The translations under genes were made by a program, and so were the position numbers. Below, piece after piece: positions 16,190 through 25,109 of a DNA stretch of 57,140 nucleotides. The notes beneath the pieces are model-generated. The model was not told the DNA's origin and did not search any database. It worked only from the letters and a program-made list of their open reading frames with translations. This DNA comes from Nonomuraea antri. Lineage in GTDB: Bacteria > Actinomycetota > Actinomycetes > Streptosporangiales > Streptosporangiaceae. Within the stretch, counting starts at the first letter, position 1, and every line of letters starts with the position of its first letter. The stretch is from contig NZ_JABCPZ010000045.1 in the NCBI RefSeq assembly GCF_013283785.1, positions 1 through 57,140 of the forward strand, written 5' to 3'.

Positions 16190-16891
16190 GTGGACCGGCC
16201 CATCATCGAGGAGTTGGACCGCGCTCTCACCGAGAGCCTGATCATCGCCGTACGCGCCATGCCCGACTCCCCCATGGGCAGCATCGCCCTGGCCGGCGAG
16301 CGCGGGCTGCGTACCGTCGCCGTCACCCATCCCGGCGCGGAACGGCTGGACGAGCTGCAGGCCACCGTCGGCCACGGCCCCAGCCTGGACGTGCTGGAGA
16401 CCGGGCGGCCGGTGGAGGTCAGCGATCTGGCCGTGGAGTCGCGCTGGCGCGGCTTCACCGCGGAGCGCGCCGAGATCCGCAGCCTCTACGCCGAGCCGCT
16501 GATCTGCGAGGACCGGGTGCTCGGCGTGTTCGCGCTCTACTCGGGCCGGTGCGGCGGTTTCGCCGCGGAGACCCAGACCGCGGTCCGGGTGGCGGCCGGC
16601 CACGTCGGCGTGCTGTATCGCACCGCGCTGGGCGGCGCACGTACCCGTGAGGTGGCGGCGCAGCTCAAGCAGGCGCTCAGCACCCGGGCCACGATCGACC
16701 AGGCACTCGGCATCGTCATGGCGCGGCGCCGGTGCACCGCCCGTGACGCGTTCGCGTTCCTGCGCCGCGTCTCGCAGGACAGCAACGTCAAGCTGCACCA
16801 GGTCGCGGCCTCGATCGTGGAGGCGGTCAGCGGCTGTCCCGCGCCGCCCGCCCACTTCGACGAGCCTGTGCCGTCGAGCGATCGTGAATAA
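16190..16891 (+). CDS. GAF-ANTAR RNA-binding antiterminator-type regulator, second copy
   Basis: 233 residues with the same architecture as the upstream protein: GAF-like (VGHGPSLDVLETGRPVEVSD ... SLYAEPLICEDRVLGVFALY) and ANTAR (ALSTRATIDQALGIVMARRRC ... AFAFLRRVSQDSNVKL). In the position of EGPCLEA it has HGPSLDV, so a GAF cysteine is replaced by serine. That may change ligand or redox sensing. GTG 16190 has AGGAG 4 nt upstream; an earlier GTG at 16145 would add 15 residues without family similarity. The pair looks like a diverged tandem duplication. Confidence 0.88.
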   Translation: MDRPIIEELDRALTESLIIAVRAMPDSPMGSIALAGERGLRTVAVTHPGAERLDELQATVGHGPSLDVLETGRPVEVSDLAVESRWRGFTAERAEIRSLYAEPLICEDRVLGVFALYSGRCGGFAAETQTAVRVAAGHVGVLYRTALGGARTREVAAQLKQALSTRATIDQALGIVMARRRCTARDAFAFLRRVSQDSNVKLHQVAASIVEAVSGCPAPPAHFDEPVPSSDRE

Positions 16892-16892
16892 T
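16887..16892 (+). promoter_or_regulatory. Candidate -10 box just before the hydrolase gene
   Basis: AATAAT ends 6 nt before the ATG at 16899 and overlaps the stop region of the GAF-ANTAR gene. No Shine-Dalgarno is visible. It could give a leaderless mRNA, but the A+T match alone is weak evidence. Confidence 0.25.
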
Positions 16893-16898
16893 CCCCTT

Positions 16899-17714
16899 AT
16901 GCCTCACTTCAGCGCCCATGACGGGACAAAGCTCGCTTACCACCTTCAGGGCACCGGCAGCCCGCTCGTGTGCCTGCCGGGCGGCCCGGCGCGTCCCTCC
17001 CGCTACCTGGGCGACCTGGGCGGCATCCCCCGGCGGCTGATCCTGGCCGACGGCCGGGGCACCGGCGAATCCGACGCCGCCGCCGACCCGGAGACCTACC
17101 GCTGGGACCGGCTCGCCGACGACGTGGAGGCGCTGCGCGAGCACCTCGGGCTGGACCGGGTGGACCTGCTGGCCCACTCGGCGGGCGCGAACGTGGCGAT
17201 CCGCTACGCCGGGCTGCACCCCGAGCGGGTGAGCAGCCTGGCGCTGATCACGCCGTCCACGGTGGCCGCCGGATTCGTGCCCACGCCCGAGGACCAGGAG
17301 GCGGGTCTGGCCAGGCGCGCCCACGAGCCCTGGTACGAGCAGGCCCGCGCCTCGTACCTCGCCGAGGAGGGCACCGAGTTCCTGCCGCTGTTCTACGGCC
17401 GCTGGGACGACGAGATCGCCGCGCACGCCCTGCTGGACTTCGAGACCAGCGAGCAGCCGCCCGCCCTGGGGTTCTACGCGCCCTCCCCGGTCACCCCCGA
17501 GGAGGTCAGGGCCGGGATCGCCCGGCTGGACGCGCCGGTGCTCGTGCTCGCCGGCGAGGTCGACGCGCACCCCTGCCGCGATCACGCCCGCTCACTCGCC
17601 GGCCTGTTCCCCGACGCCCGGCTGGTGATGCAGCGGGGCGTGGCCCATTTCCCCTGGGTCGACGAGCCCGCGGACTTCGCGCGTATCGTCACGGAGTTCC
17701 TCGACGCCCGGTGA
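16899..17714 (+). CDS. Alpha/beta hydrolase fold protein
   Basis: 271 residues. The nucleophile elbow is LLAHSAGAN (Ser near residue 93). The oxyanion region CLPGGPARPS resembles the HGGPG motif of proline iminopeptidases, but with PGGPA. The late Asp (AGEVDAHP) and His (GVAHFPW) complete the catalytic triad. The early DGRGTGES motif is also typical of proline iminopeptidase-like hydrolases. The substrate is unknown. The start follows the preceding gene by 7 nt and lacks a ribosome binding site. A gap of 68 bp separates it from the KAP NTPase gene, so it could be read together with that operon, but this is not clear. Confidence 0.82.
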   Translation: MPHFSAHDGTKLAYHLQGTGSPLVCLPGGPARPSRYLGDLGGIPRRLILADGRGTGESDAAADPETYRWDRLADDVEALREHLGLDRVDLLAHSAGANVAIRYAGLHPERVSSLALITPSTVAAGFVPTPEDQEAGLARRAHEPWYEQARASYLAEEGTEFLPLFYGRWDDEIAAHALLDFETSEQPPALGFYAPSPVTPEEVRAGIARLDAPVLVLAGEVDAHPCRDHARSLAGLFPDARLVMQRGVAHFPWVDEPADFARIVTEFLDAR

Positions 17715-17782
17715 GGATCACAGTTCGATAACCGGCGCTATCAGGCGGCCGTCCCGATGCATCCTCTTCGTGGAGGGGAAAC

Positions 17783-19033
17783 ATGCCGGATATCGCAATG
17801 CTCTCGGACGCCCCGGTCAACCGGCTCGGCGATCTCCTGCGTTTTCATCGCTACGTCGACCCGCTGGTGTCGATCATCTCCGATCCCCGTACCGAGACGC
17901 CGTTCACCATCGGCGTCTACGGCGCGTGGGGCAGCGGGAAGTCGACCCTGCTGGGAATGATCGACGAACGGCTGCTCGAGGAGCACGGCGAGGAGTTCGT
18001 CCGGGTCAGGTTCAACCCCTGGATGCATCGGGGCGAGCCGGAGATGTTGCGGCCGCTGCTGAACGCGTTGCACGACGCGCTCGCCGAGGACCCCCGGCGC
18101 CGGTTCGCCGACATCGCCAAGCGGGTCGGCTCGATCACGCTCAACCTGGCCGCGGACGAGCTGCTGAAGCGCATGGGCCTCGGCTCGGCGAGCATGGAGA
18201 AGATCGGCCAGCTGGCCCGCGAGTACGCCGAGATGCGCGGCCAGAGCGACAGCCAGATCGGCCGCCTGCGCGCGTTGCTGCAGCGGGAGGCCGACCGGCT
18301 GGCCGAACGCGGCAGGAAGATCGTCTTCTTCGTCGACGACCTCGACAGGTGCGGCCCCGACCAGATCGTCGACGTGCTCGAATCGATCAAGCTGTTCCTC
18401 GACCTGCGGCACGTCTTCGTGGTGATCGCCCTGGCCAAGGACGTGGTCGACCGCGGCGTGGCGGTGCGCTACAAGGACTTCGGCTTCCCCGAGGGCTACG
18501 CCGTCGGCGACGAATACCTCGACAAGATGATCCAGCTCCCCATCCACCTCTATCCGGTCGATCCGGCCGACATCAGCAGGTTCGTCCGCGCGTCCGGCAC
18601 GGAGGGGCTGCCCAAGACCCACGTGGAACTGCTGGAGAAGATCGCGGCGCCCAACCCGCGCAAGATGAAACGGGTGCTCAACGTCTTACGGGTGACCGAG
18701 GCGATCATGAGCGGCACGCCGGCCCTGGCCTCGCTCCGGACCGATCTGGTCACCCGCCTGGTGGTGCTGCGCGTGCAGAGCCCGGATCTGTACGCCGACG
18801 CGCAGCGGCAGCCCGACCTGCTGCGCGCGCTCGAACTCGTCCATCAGGGCCGGCTGGCGATGGATCATTCCCAGGACTTCCTGAAGCGGTTCGCGCCGCA
18901 GCCGGAGCGGATCCAGGCCCTGACCCAGGCATATCACGGCAAGTACGATTTCCTGGAACCGCTCTTCCGCGACTCCCGCTTCGACGAGGCCGCCGAGGAG
19001 CTGCCCGTCTACCTGACGATGATCGGCGGGTGA
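17783..19033 (+). CDS. KAP family P-loop NTPase, soluble form, first gene of the FxSxx-type operon
   Basis: 416 residues. Walker A is GAWGSGKST (47-55) and Walker B is IVFFVDDLDRC (180-190) with the DDLDR signature of KAP NTPases. Many KAP proteins carry membrane helices inserted between these motifs; here that stretch (about 95-175) is amphipathic or charged, so the protein should be cytosolic. Near residue 80 RFNPWMH matches the KAP NPW motif. KAP NTPases are common in bacterial conflict and signalling systems. GGAGGGGAAAC precedes the ATG. It heads a run of five plus-strand genes with gaps or overlaps of 3 to 17 nt ending in FxsB and the HExxH protein. Confidence 0.88.
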   Translation: MPDIAMLSDAPVNRLGDLLRFHRYVDPLVSIISDPRTETPFTIGVYGAWGSGKSTLLGMIDERLLEEHGEEFVRVRFNPWMHRGEPEMLRPLLNALHDALAEDPRRRFADIAKRVGSITLNLAADELLKRMGLGSASMEKIGQLAREYAEMRGQSDSQIGRLRALLQREADRLAERGRKIVFFVDDLDRCGPDQIVDVLESIKLFLDLRHVFVVIALAKDVVDRGVAVRYKDFGFPEGYAVGDEYLDKMIQLPIHLYPVDPADISRFVRASGTEGLPKTHVELLEKIAAPNPRKMKRVLNVLRVTEAIMSGTPALASLRTDLVTRLVVLRVQSPDLYADAQRQPDLLRALELVHQGRLAMDHSQDFLKRFAPQPERIQALTQAYHGKYDFLEPLFRDSRFDEAAEELPVYLTMIGG

Positions 19034-19036
19034 GAG

Positions 19037-20023
19037 ATGACCGGCGGCAGGGACCGCTACGACCTGTACGGCCTGCTGGCCGGGAATCCCTACGTCAACC
19101 GCCCGCTGGACGCCCTGTCCTCGGCGTCGGATCGTTCCCTCCTGCTCGAACTCGGGGGCTTCGTCGAGCTCGCGGTCATCCAGGCGGCCGCGGAGCGGGC
19201 GGCCGCCCGTGAGGCCTCGGCGTTCTTCCTCATCACCGGGAAGGGCAACAGCGGGCGCACCTCGCTGGCCAACCACGTGATGCACCTGTACCGGCAGGCG
19301 TGCACGCGCAAGCCCGGCTACGTCCTCGTCACCCACTGCGCCGACCAGGACGAGATGACGCACGACGCGTACGGCCTGGTCCGCTCGACGCTGCTGTCCT
19401 TACGCAACCAGATGCCGGCGCACGGCATCCAGATCCCCGACGACCTGCGCCCCGCCTTCGCCGAGCTGAGCAGGGACCGGAACACGCAGATGAACGAATA
19501 CGACCTGCAGGACATCGCCCGGCACATCGCCACCGCGTTCTCCACCCGCAACGCCGGTTTCGGCATCCGCTACGAAGGCGTGCCGGCCAAAGACCTGATC
19601 ATGCTGGCCACCACGGTGTTCGAGACCAGCGCCGCGGTGGTGGTCTTCACCGTCGACTCCTACCGGCACGCCAACGCCGCCCAGCTCACCCCGGCCGACC
19701 GGCAGCGGTTCTCCAGGCGCGGCCACCTCGTCGTCGACCTCAGCACGCTGACCCCCGACCAGATCGCGGCGCTGGCCGACGCGCGCTGGAACGGCGCCTC
19801 GCCCACGCCCTTCGACCCGCAGGGCGTCAGGACCACCTTCGGCGCCCAGCCGTACACCATCGGGCAGGTGCTGCACTACCTGGAGATGATGCTCGACTTC
19901 CGGCTGAGCGAGTACGACGGTGAGGAGCCCTGGCCGCAGGCCAAGGACCTGCGCATCGACGGGCCGTACATGCAGACCAAGATGTGGCAGCGCGAGAGAT
20001 GGCTCGGTGCGGTCAATGTCTGA
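19037..20023 (+). CDS. P-loop-like protein with degenerate Walker A, 328 aa
   Basis: The N-terminal half contains FLITGKGNSGRTSLANHVM. This reads as a Walker A loop (68-76) in which the invariant Lys is Arg (G-x-x-x-x-G-R-T-S). A hydrophobic strand AAVVVFTVDSYRHAN near 210 is at the Walker B position but has only one Asp, followed by Ser rather than Asp or Glu. It may therefore bind nucleotide weakly or act as a regulatory, non-hydrolysing partner of the active NTPases on either side. No other domain is recognised. It starts 3 nt after the KAP gene and overlaps the next gene by 8 nt, so the three are surely co-translated. Confidence 0.65.
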   Translation: MTGGRDRYDLYGLLAGNPYVNRPLDALSSASDRSLLLELGGFVELAVIQAAAERAAAREASAFFLITGKGNSGRTSLANHVMHLYRQACTRKPGYVLVTHCADQDEMTHDAYGLVRSTLLSLRNQMPAHGIQIPDDLRPAFAELSRDRNTQMNEYDLQDIARHIATAFSTRNAGFGIRYEGVPAKDLIMLATTVFETSAAVVVFTVDSYRHANAAQLTPADRQRFSRRGHLVVDLSTLTPDQIAALADARWNGASPTPFDPQGVRTTFGAQPYTIGQVLHYLEMMLDFRLSEYDGEEPWPQAKDLRIDGPYMQTKMWQRERWLGAVNV

Positions 20024-22583
20024 CCAGGCCGCGCGCAACCCGTTCCCCGCCCATGGCATCTCCGCCGTCGAGGAGTGCTTCCAGCCCGGCCTCCTGCACG
20101 ACTGGGCCAGGCTGTCGCCGACGGCGGTGCTGCCCGGCGTCCAGTGCGCCGTGGCCTGGGCCGGCGACTACCTGCGCGAACTCGGCGAGCAGCCGGCCCG
20201 CGACGGCGGCCTGGGCTGCCTGTACGGCGCGCACGGGGCCGGCAAGACCCACTCCGCCCGTCACATGATGGCCTTCGTCGACGAGGCCGACCCCCGCGCG
20301 GTCCAGCTCTACCTGAGGTTCACCGACGGCGACTTCGTCGCCGCCTACCGCCGCCTGATGCCGCAGTTGTCCCAGGAGCTGCTCATCGACCTGTGCCTGC
20401 GCCAGCTCGGCGCGCTCGCCGTCGAGTGGATCGCGCGGCACGTCGGGCCGCAGGCCGGGGACCGGCTCTCGGCCGAGGTGCGGGCCGATCCGGGGCGCGT
20501 CTTCCATCTGTTCGACGAGCACGAGGTCGAGGAAGGCGAGGTGCTGGAGGCCCAGGCCAGGGAGATCGCCGCGGTGGCGGGTGACGCGCCCCGGTTCCAG
20601 CGGGCGCTGTCGTACCTGCTGCGTCCCCGCTACTCCGACGCCGCCTACGACTGGTTGTGCGGCCGGCGGATCAGCGCCGAGTCGACGCGCGCGCTCGGCG
20701 TGGGCGGCCGGATCGACGACCCGCAGATGTGCAGGTACGCCCTGCAACTGCTGGCCACCCTGGTCACCCGGGCGGGACGGCCCTTCGTGCTCGTCCTGGA
20801 CCAGTGCGAGAAGTTCCTCGTCGACGAGGCCTCGACGGCCGCCAACGCGGCGGTGCTGCAGGGCCTGGCCGAGATGATCCCCCGGGCCGGCGGCATGCTG
20901 CTCCTGCTGTCGAACCTGGAGGGCTGGCAGCGGATGCCGCCCGACCTGCGCCAGCGCCTCGGCACCCACGTCTGCCGACTGCTGCCGCTCACGCCGCGCG
21001 AGTGCGAGCTGGTGCTCGGCGCCTACCTGCCCGCCCGCCAGGGCATCGCCCCGTTCACCGACGACGGCCTGCGCGAGCTGCTGCGCCGCAGCGGCGGCAA
21101 CCTCCGCGTGCTGCTGCAGCTGAGCTCGGCGAGCTACGCGGCGACGACGCCGGGCGCGCTCATCGACGGCGGACGGGTCGCGGCCGCGCCGTCCGACCAT
21201 CCGCGTCCCCCCGACCTCGCCGACCTGGCCATGCTCGTCGAGTCCAGGCTGCTGATGGCGGGCGTGCCGGTCGAGCGCGTCGACGACGCCGGAGAAGCGC
21301 CGGTGTTCCTGCTGCCAGGCGCCCGGGACACCCGGGCCAGGATCGCGCTCAACCCGGCGATCTTCGCGGGCCCCGGCCCGGCCACCGGGGCCGCCGGCTC
21401 GGGCGGGCGGCCGGTCTTCACCGCGCTGCTGGTCACGGGCTACGTCGCGCCGCCCGAGCTGGCCCGGCTGCGTGAGCAGGTGCACCTGGTGCTGGTCGCC
21501 GACGGCTCCGAGGAGTTCTCCCGCGGCCTGGACGACCTCGTCGCCCACGTGACCGCCGCGCTCGCCAGGGCCGAGCCGGTCCGGCCGGAACCGGCCGAGC
21601 TGGACGAGTCCGTACGGGCCCTGCGCGCGCAGCTGGACGAGCTGCACCCCGATCGCCAGGAGAGCGAGGAACCCGCGCCGGCCTGGCCCGTCAGGCGCGA
21701 GGAGTACACCGCACGCATCGCCGAGGCCAGAGCCGCGCGCACGGCGGCCGACTGGGAGGAGTTCAGCCAGGCCTGCGAGCGGGCGGACCGCGGCCTGGAC
21801 AGGTACCTCGCCAGGCTGCTGCCCGGCAGGCGCCCGGCCACCGGGCCTGTCGAGTCCAAGCGCGATCTCATCCGCGCCGCCCGTGAGCTGCGTTCCGCGC
21901 GCGACCCGGACTCGCCCGACCCCGTCATCCGCTACGCCTTCGCCCTGCACGAGGACCCGGACGAGGGCTACCAGCGGCTGGTGTCTGCCCTGCTCGTCGA
22001 ATCGCTGGCACTCGTGCGCCAGGCCATCGGGCAGCGGCTCGCGGTGTCGTCGCGGCCGCCGGCGCAGTGCGTGGCCGAGGTGCTGCGCGGGCGGCGCGAG
22101 CGCGTGCCCGAGATGTTGCTCCTGCTGGCGCGCAAGCAGCCGCACGCGGAGTTCGACCGGCCGCCGCGCGCGCTCCGCGACCTGCCGCCCGAGCTGCGCA
22201 TCCTGGTCGCGCTGGCCAACCCGGGCGCGCTCGAACTGGCCTCGGGCGCGAGCACCAAGCAGGCCGCCGAGGCCGTGCTGAGCGCGCTGGGCGTGCACGG
22301 GCCGAGCCATCCGCTCGCCCGCGCCTACCGCACCGGCATCGCCGAGATGGCGCCGGGCGAGGTGCCGCCGCACGAGCTGAGAGCCGCCGCACGCCTGCTG
22401 TCACCGCTGGAGGAGGACGGACTCGGCACCTACGACTGGCTGCCGCAAGTCTCGGACATCGATGGGCTATACCTGTTCTTCGAGGAACTGCTGCACTACC
22501 AGGACGAAGTCCGAGCCCATTGGCAGAGATCCGGACTGGCCGTGGAAGTCGTGAGGGAGTTGGGCGGTGCCAGGAAGTTCTGA
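20016..22583 (+). CDS. Large AAA/STAND-like ATPase with long C-terminal helical region, 855 aa
   Basis: Walker A is GAHGAGKT (71-78). Walker B is FVLVLDQCEKF (257-267), an LDxxE form as in ORC/AAA and STAND ATPases. LLLLSNLEGWQRMP near 295 fits a sensor 1 region, and a winged-helix-like part follows around 330-380. Residues about 510-850 are Ala/Arg/Glu-rich helices, probably for protein-protein contacts; a helix near 540-600 has coiled-coil character. No nuclease, protease or membrane segment was seen. The ATG at 20016 lies inside the previous gene (8-nt overlap), and its own end overlaps fxsB by 17 nt. It probably forms a complex with the two preceding NTPases, by inference. Confidence 0.75.
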   Translation: MSDQAARNPFPAHGISAVEECFQPGLLHDWARLSPTAVLPGVQCAVAWAGDYLRELGEQPARDGGLGCLYGAHGAGKTHSARHMMAFVDEADPRAVQLYLRFTDGDFVAAYRRLMPQLSQELLIDLCLRQLGALAVEWIARHVGPQAGDRLSAEVRADPGRVFHLFDEHEVEEGEVLEAQAREIAAVAGDAPRFQRALSYLLRPRYSDAAYDWLCGRRISAESTRALGVGGRIDDPQMCRYALQLLATLVTRAGRPFVLVLDQCEKFLVDEASTAANAAVLQGLAEMIPRAGGMLLLLSNLEGWQRMPPDLRQRLGTHVCRLLPLTPRECELVLGAYLPARQGIAPFTDDGLRELLRRSGGNLRVLLQLSSASYAATTPGALIDGGRVAAAPSDHPRPPDLADLAMLVESRLLMAGVPVERVDDAGEAPVFLLPGARDTRARIALNPAIFAGPGPATGAAGSGGRPVFTALLVTGYVAPPELARLREQVHLVLVADGSEEFSRGLDDLVAHVTAALARAEPVRPEPAELDESVRALRAQLDELHPDRQESEEPAPAWPVRREEYTARIAEARAARTAADWEEFSQACERADRGLDRYLARLLPGRRPATGPVESKRDLIRAARELRSARDPDSPDPVIRYAFALHEDPDEGYQRLVSALLVESLALVRQAIGQRLAVSSRPPAQCVAEVLRGRRERVPEMLLLLARKQPHAEFDRPPRALRDLPPELRILVALANPGALELASGASTKQAAEAVLSALGVHGPSHPLARAYRTGIAEMAPGEVPPHELRAAARLLSPLEEDGLGTYDWLPQVSDIDGLYLFFEELLHYQDEVRAHWQRSGLAVEVVRELGGARKF

Positions 22584-23799
22584 TTCACCAGCACCGCCCG
22601 CCCACGCCTTCCCCGACCTGGTGGACGTCGACGCGCTGCTGGCCACGGGCTGGAAGCCGTACCCCTTCCAGCAGTTCATCCTGAAGATCCACAGCCGCTG
22701 CGACCTGGCCTGCCGCCACTGCTACGTCTACGAGATGGCCGACCAGAGCTGGCGGTCCCAGCCGCGCCGGATGTCCGACGCCATCGCCGAGCGCGCGATC
22801 CAGCGCATCGCCGAGCACGCCGAGCAGCACAAGCTGCCGGCCATCGAGGTCATCCTGCACGGCGGCGAACCGCTGCTGGCCGGTCCCGAGCTCATCTCCC
22901 GCCTGGTGCGCGGCGTCCGGTCGGCGGTCGGCGCCGGCACCCGGGTCGACGTCAACCTGCAGACCAACGGCGTGCGGCTCGACCGGTCGTTCCTGGAGCT
23001 CATGCGTTCGCTGGAGATCCGGGTGGGAGTCAGCCTCGACGGCGACGCCGAGGCCCACGACCGGCATCGGCGCTTCGCCACGGGCAAGGGCAGTCACGCG
23101 CTGGTCAGTGAGTCCCTGCGGCGGCTGACGGCGGGGCCGTACCACCAGCTGTTCAGCGGGCTGCTGTGCACGGTGGACATACGCAACGACCCGTTGCGCA
23201 CCTACGAGGCGCTGCTGGAGTTCGATCCGCCGACGGTCGACTTCCTGCTGCCGCACGGCAACTGGGCCGAGCCGCCGCCCTTCCTCGATCCCGCCTCGGC
23301 GACCACGCCGTACGCCGACTGGCTGATCCCGATCTTCGACCGCTGGTACGGGAGCCCGGTCATGCACACCGAGGTCCGCATGTTCCGCGAGATCATGCGG
23401 CTGCTGATGGGCAGCCCCTCGCGGGCGGAGACGGTGGGGTTGTCCCCGGTCCGCATGGTGGTGATCGAGACCGACGGCAGCATCGAGCAGTCGGACATCC
23501 TCAAGAGCGCCTACCAGGGCGCCGCGCGCACCCGCCTGCACGTGCTCACCGACCCGCTGGACCGGGCCATGCTGCATCCCTCGATCGTGGCCAGGCAGAT
23601 CGGGGTGGACGCCCTGTCGCCGCTGTGCCGGGACTGCGACCTGCTGTCCTCCTGCGGGGGCGGCCTGTACGCGCATCGTTTCCATCCGCGCACCGGCTTC
23701 GCCACGCCCTCGGTCTACTGCCGCGACCTCTACCGTTTGATCACCCACATCGCCGACAGATGCGCCAGGGACATGGCCACGATCCGGGGGACGGCATGA
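22567..23799 (+). CDS. fxsB: FxsB-type radical SAM/SPASM peptide maturase (cyclophane-forming)
   Basis: 410 residues. The radical SAM cluster motif CxxxCxxC is C45-DLA-C49-RH-C52. The SAM-binding GGEP lies at 99-102. A C-terminal SPASM-type auxiliary cluster region has C354, C357, C363 (CRDCDLLSSC) and C385 (YCRDLY). FxsB enzymes join an aromatic side chain to the beta carbon of the residue two positions later in a partner peptide, making a strained three-residue cyclophane. The likely substrate is the 52-residue peptide at 27797-27955. The GTG start at 22567 overlaps the upstream ATPase gene by 17 nt. There is no fused C-terminal hydrolase-like extension; that activity is a separate gene here. 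Confidence 0.9.
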   Translation: MPGSSDSPAPPAHAFPDLVDVDALLATGWKPYPFQQFILKIHSRCDLACRHCYVYEMADQSWRSQPRRMSDAIAERAIQRIAEHAEQHKLPAIEVILHGGEPLLAGPELISRLVRGVRSAVGAGTRVDVNLQTNGVRLDRSFLELMRSLEIRVGVSLDGDAEAHDRHRRFATGKGSHALVSESLRRLTAGPYHQLFSGLLCTVDIRNDPLRTYEALLEFDPPTVDFLLPHGNWAEPPPFLDPASATTPYADWLIPIFDRWYGSPVMHTEVRMFREIMRLLMGSPSRAETVGLSPVRMVVIETDGSIEQSDILKSAYQGAARTRLHVLTDPLDRAMLHPSIVARQIGVDALSPLCRDCDLLSSCGGGLYAHRFHPRTGFATPSVYCRDLYRLITHIADRCARDMATIRGTA

Positions 23800-25073
23800 A
23801 CATCCAGCGGCACCGGATCTCCGACTCCTCGCTCGCCGCGCTCGCCGCCCCGGCGGCGGGCGGGGAGAGCCTGCGGGCCGTGGGCGAGCTGTGCGCCGCC
23901 CAGGAGAGCAAGCACCGCCTCCTGGTACGGCTGGTCGTGGCCGAGGCGGCGGCGCGCGGGCACCCGCACGCGAAGCTCGCCGAGCGGGCCTACGACGTGC
24001 TCGCGCGCATCGAGGCGGACGCGCCCGAGCCGGTCGCCCGGTGCCTGCGCCACCCCGCGGTCGGCGCCTGGGCGCTGCGGACCTGCCGGGGTCAGGGCGA
24101 TCCCGGCCGGCTGGCGGCGGTGGCGCTGGCCGCCGCGGTGCGGGCCGGCGTCGCCTGCCGCCTGGACGTGCCGGTGAGCGGCGGCGAGCTGGTGCTGCCC
24201 GGGCTGGGCCGGCTGCTCCCGCCTACGGGCACGCCCGAGGTGGTTTCCGTGGCCGTGGTACCGGCCGGCGAGAGCGGCCTGCTCGACGTCGCCGGCCTGG
24301 GCATCGACCCGCGGCGCGACGAGCCCGGCTGGCAGGCGCTGAGCCACGTGCCGCTCGCGCCCGGGTTCACGGTGACGATCGACGACCTCGACCCGTGCCG
24401 CTGGCCGGGCGACGACACGGAGGACCGGCTGGACGCGGACCGGCGGCAGCGGTGGACCGACTGCCTGCGCGCGGCCTGGCGGCTGCTGAGCGAGCGTCAC
24501 CCGGGGGTGGCCGCGGAGCTCGCCACGGTGCTCGCGACGCTCGTCCCGGTGGTCGCCCGCACGCACGACCAGCACAGCGCCTCGTCTCGGGAGACGTTCG
24601 GCGCGATCGCGGTGTCCGACCCCGTCGGCGGGCTGGACCTGGCGCTCATCCTGGCGCACGAGCTGCAGCACGCCAAGCTGAACGCGCTGAGCGAGGTGGT
24701 CGACCTGATCGCCCCCGACAGCGGGCGCCGCTACTACGCGCCGTGGCGCCCCGACCCGCGTCCCCTGTTCGGGCTGCTGCACGGCGCCTACGCGCACGCC
24801 GCGGTGGCGGGATTCTGGCGCGAGCACCTGGCGGACGCCGAGCTCGCGCCGCGCGCGCAGGCGGAGTTCGCCCGCTGGCGGGCGGCCGCGCACGAGGTCA
24901 CCGGCACCCTGCTGGACAGCGGCGAGCTGACCGAGGCCGGCACGCGGTTCGTCACCGGGCTGCGGCACACGCTCGGCGGCTGGCTGGCCGAACCGGTCCC
25001 GCCCGCCGCCGAGGCCCTGGCACGACGCTGGTCCGAGCGGCACCGCGAGGCCTGGGCCGCGGAACGCGGGTGA
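23796..25073 (+). CDS. HExxH motif-containing putative peptide-modification protein
   Basis: 425 residues. The motif HELQH (288-292) in LILAHELQHAKLNAL is a classical zinc-metallopeptidase helix. A downstream LLHGAYAHAAVAGFWRE segment is typical of the HExxH proteins encoded next to FxsB-like radical SAM enzymes. In some FxsB proteins this domain is fused and inactive; here it is free-standing with both His and the Glu intact. It may cleave the leader or a modified core, or act as a scaffold; function is unproven. The ATG overlaps the fxsB stop (ATGA). It is the last gene of the five-gene run and converges on the NB-ARC/TPR gene 36 bp later. Confidence 0.85.
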   Translation: MNIQRHRISDSSLAALAAPAAGGESLRAVGELCAAQESKHRLLVRLVVAEAAARGHPHAKLAERAYDVLARIEADAPEPVARCLRHPAVGAWALRTCRGQGDPGRLAAVALAAAVRAGVACRLDVPVSGGELVLPGLGRLLPPTGTPEVVSVAVVPAGESGLLDVAGLGIDPRRDEPGWQALSHVPLAPGFTVTIDDLDPCRWPGDDTEDRLDADRRQRWTDCLRAAWRLLSERHPGVAAELATVLATLVPVVARTHDQHSASSRETFGAIAVSDPVGGLDLALILAHELQHAKLNALSEVVDLIAPDSGRRYYAPWRPDPRPLFGLLHGAYAHAAVAGFWREHLADAELAPRAQAEFARWRAAAHEVTGTLLDSGELTEAGTRFVTGLRHTLGGWLAEPVPPAAEALARRWSERHREAWAAERG

Positions 25074-25109
25074 CGGGTCTGGGCTCAGGGCGGTGCCGGG
25101 CCTGCGGGC

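Noticed and set aside
20013..22373. Minus-strand frame of 786 codons over the ATPase gene
   Set aside because: Its codons mirror the plus-strand third-position bias, and the product is Arg/Gln/His-rich with no motif; the plus-strand ATPase has clear Walker motifs.
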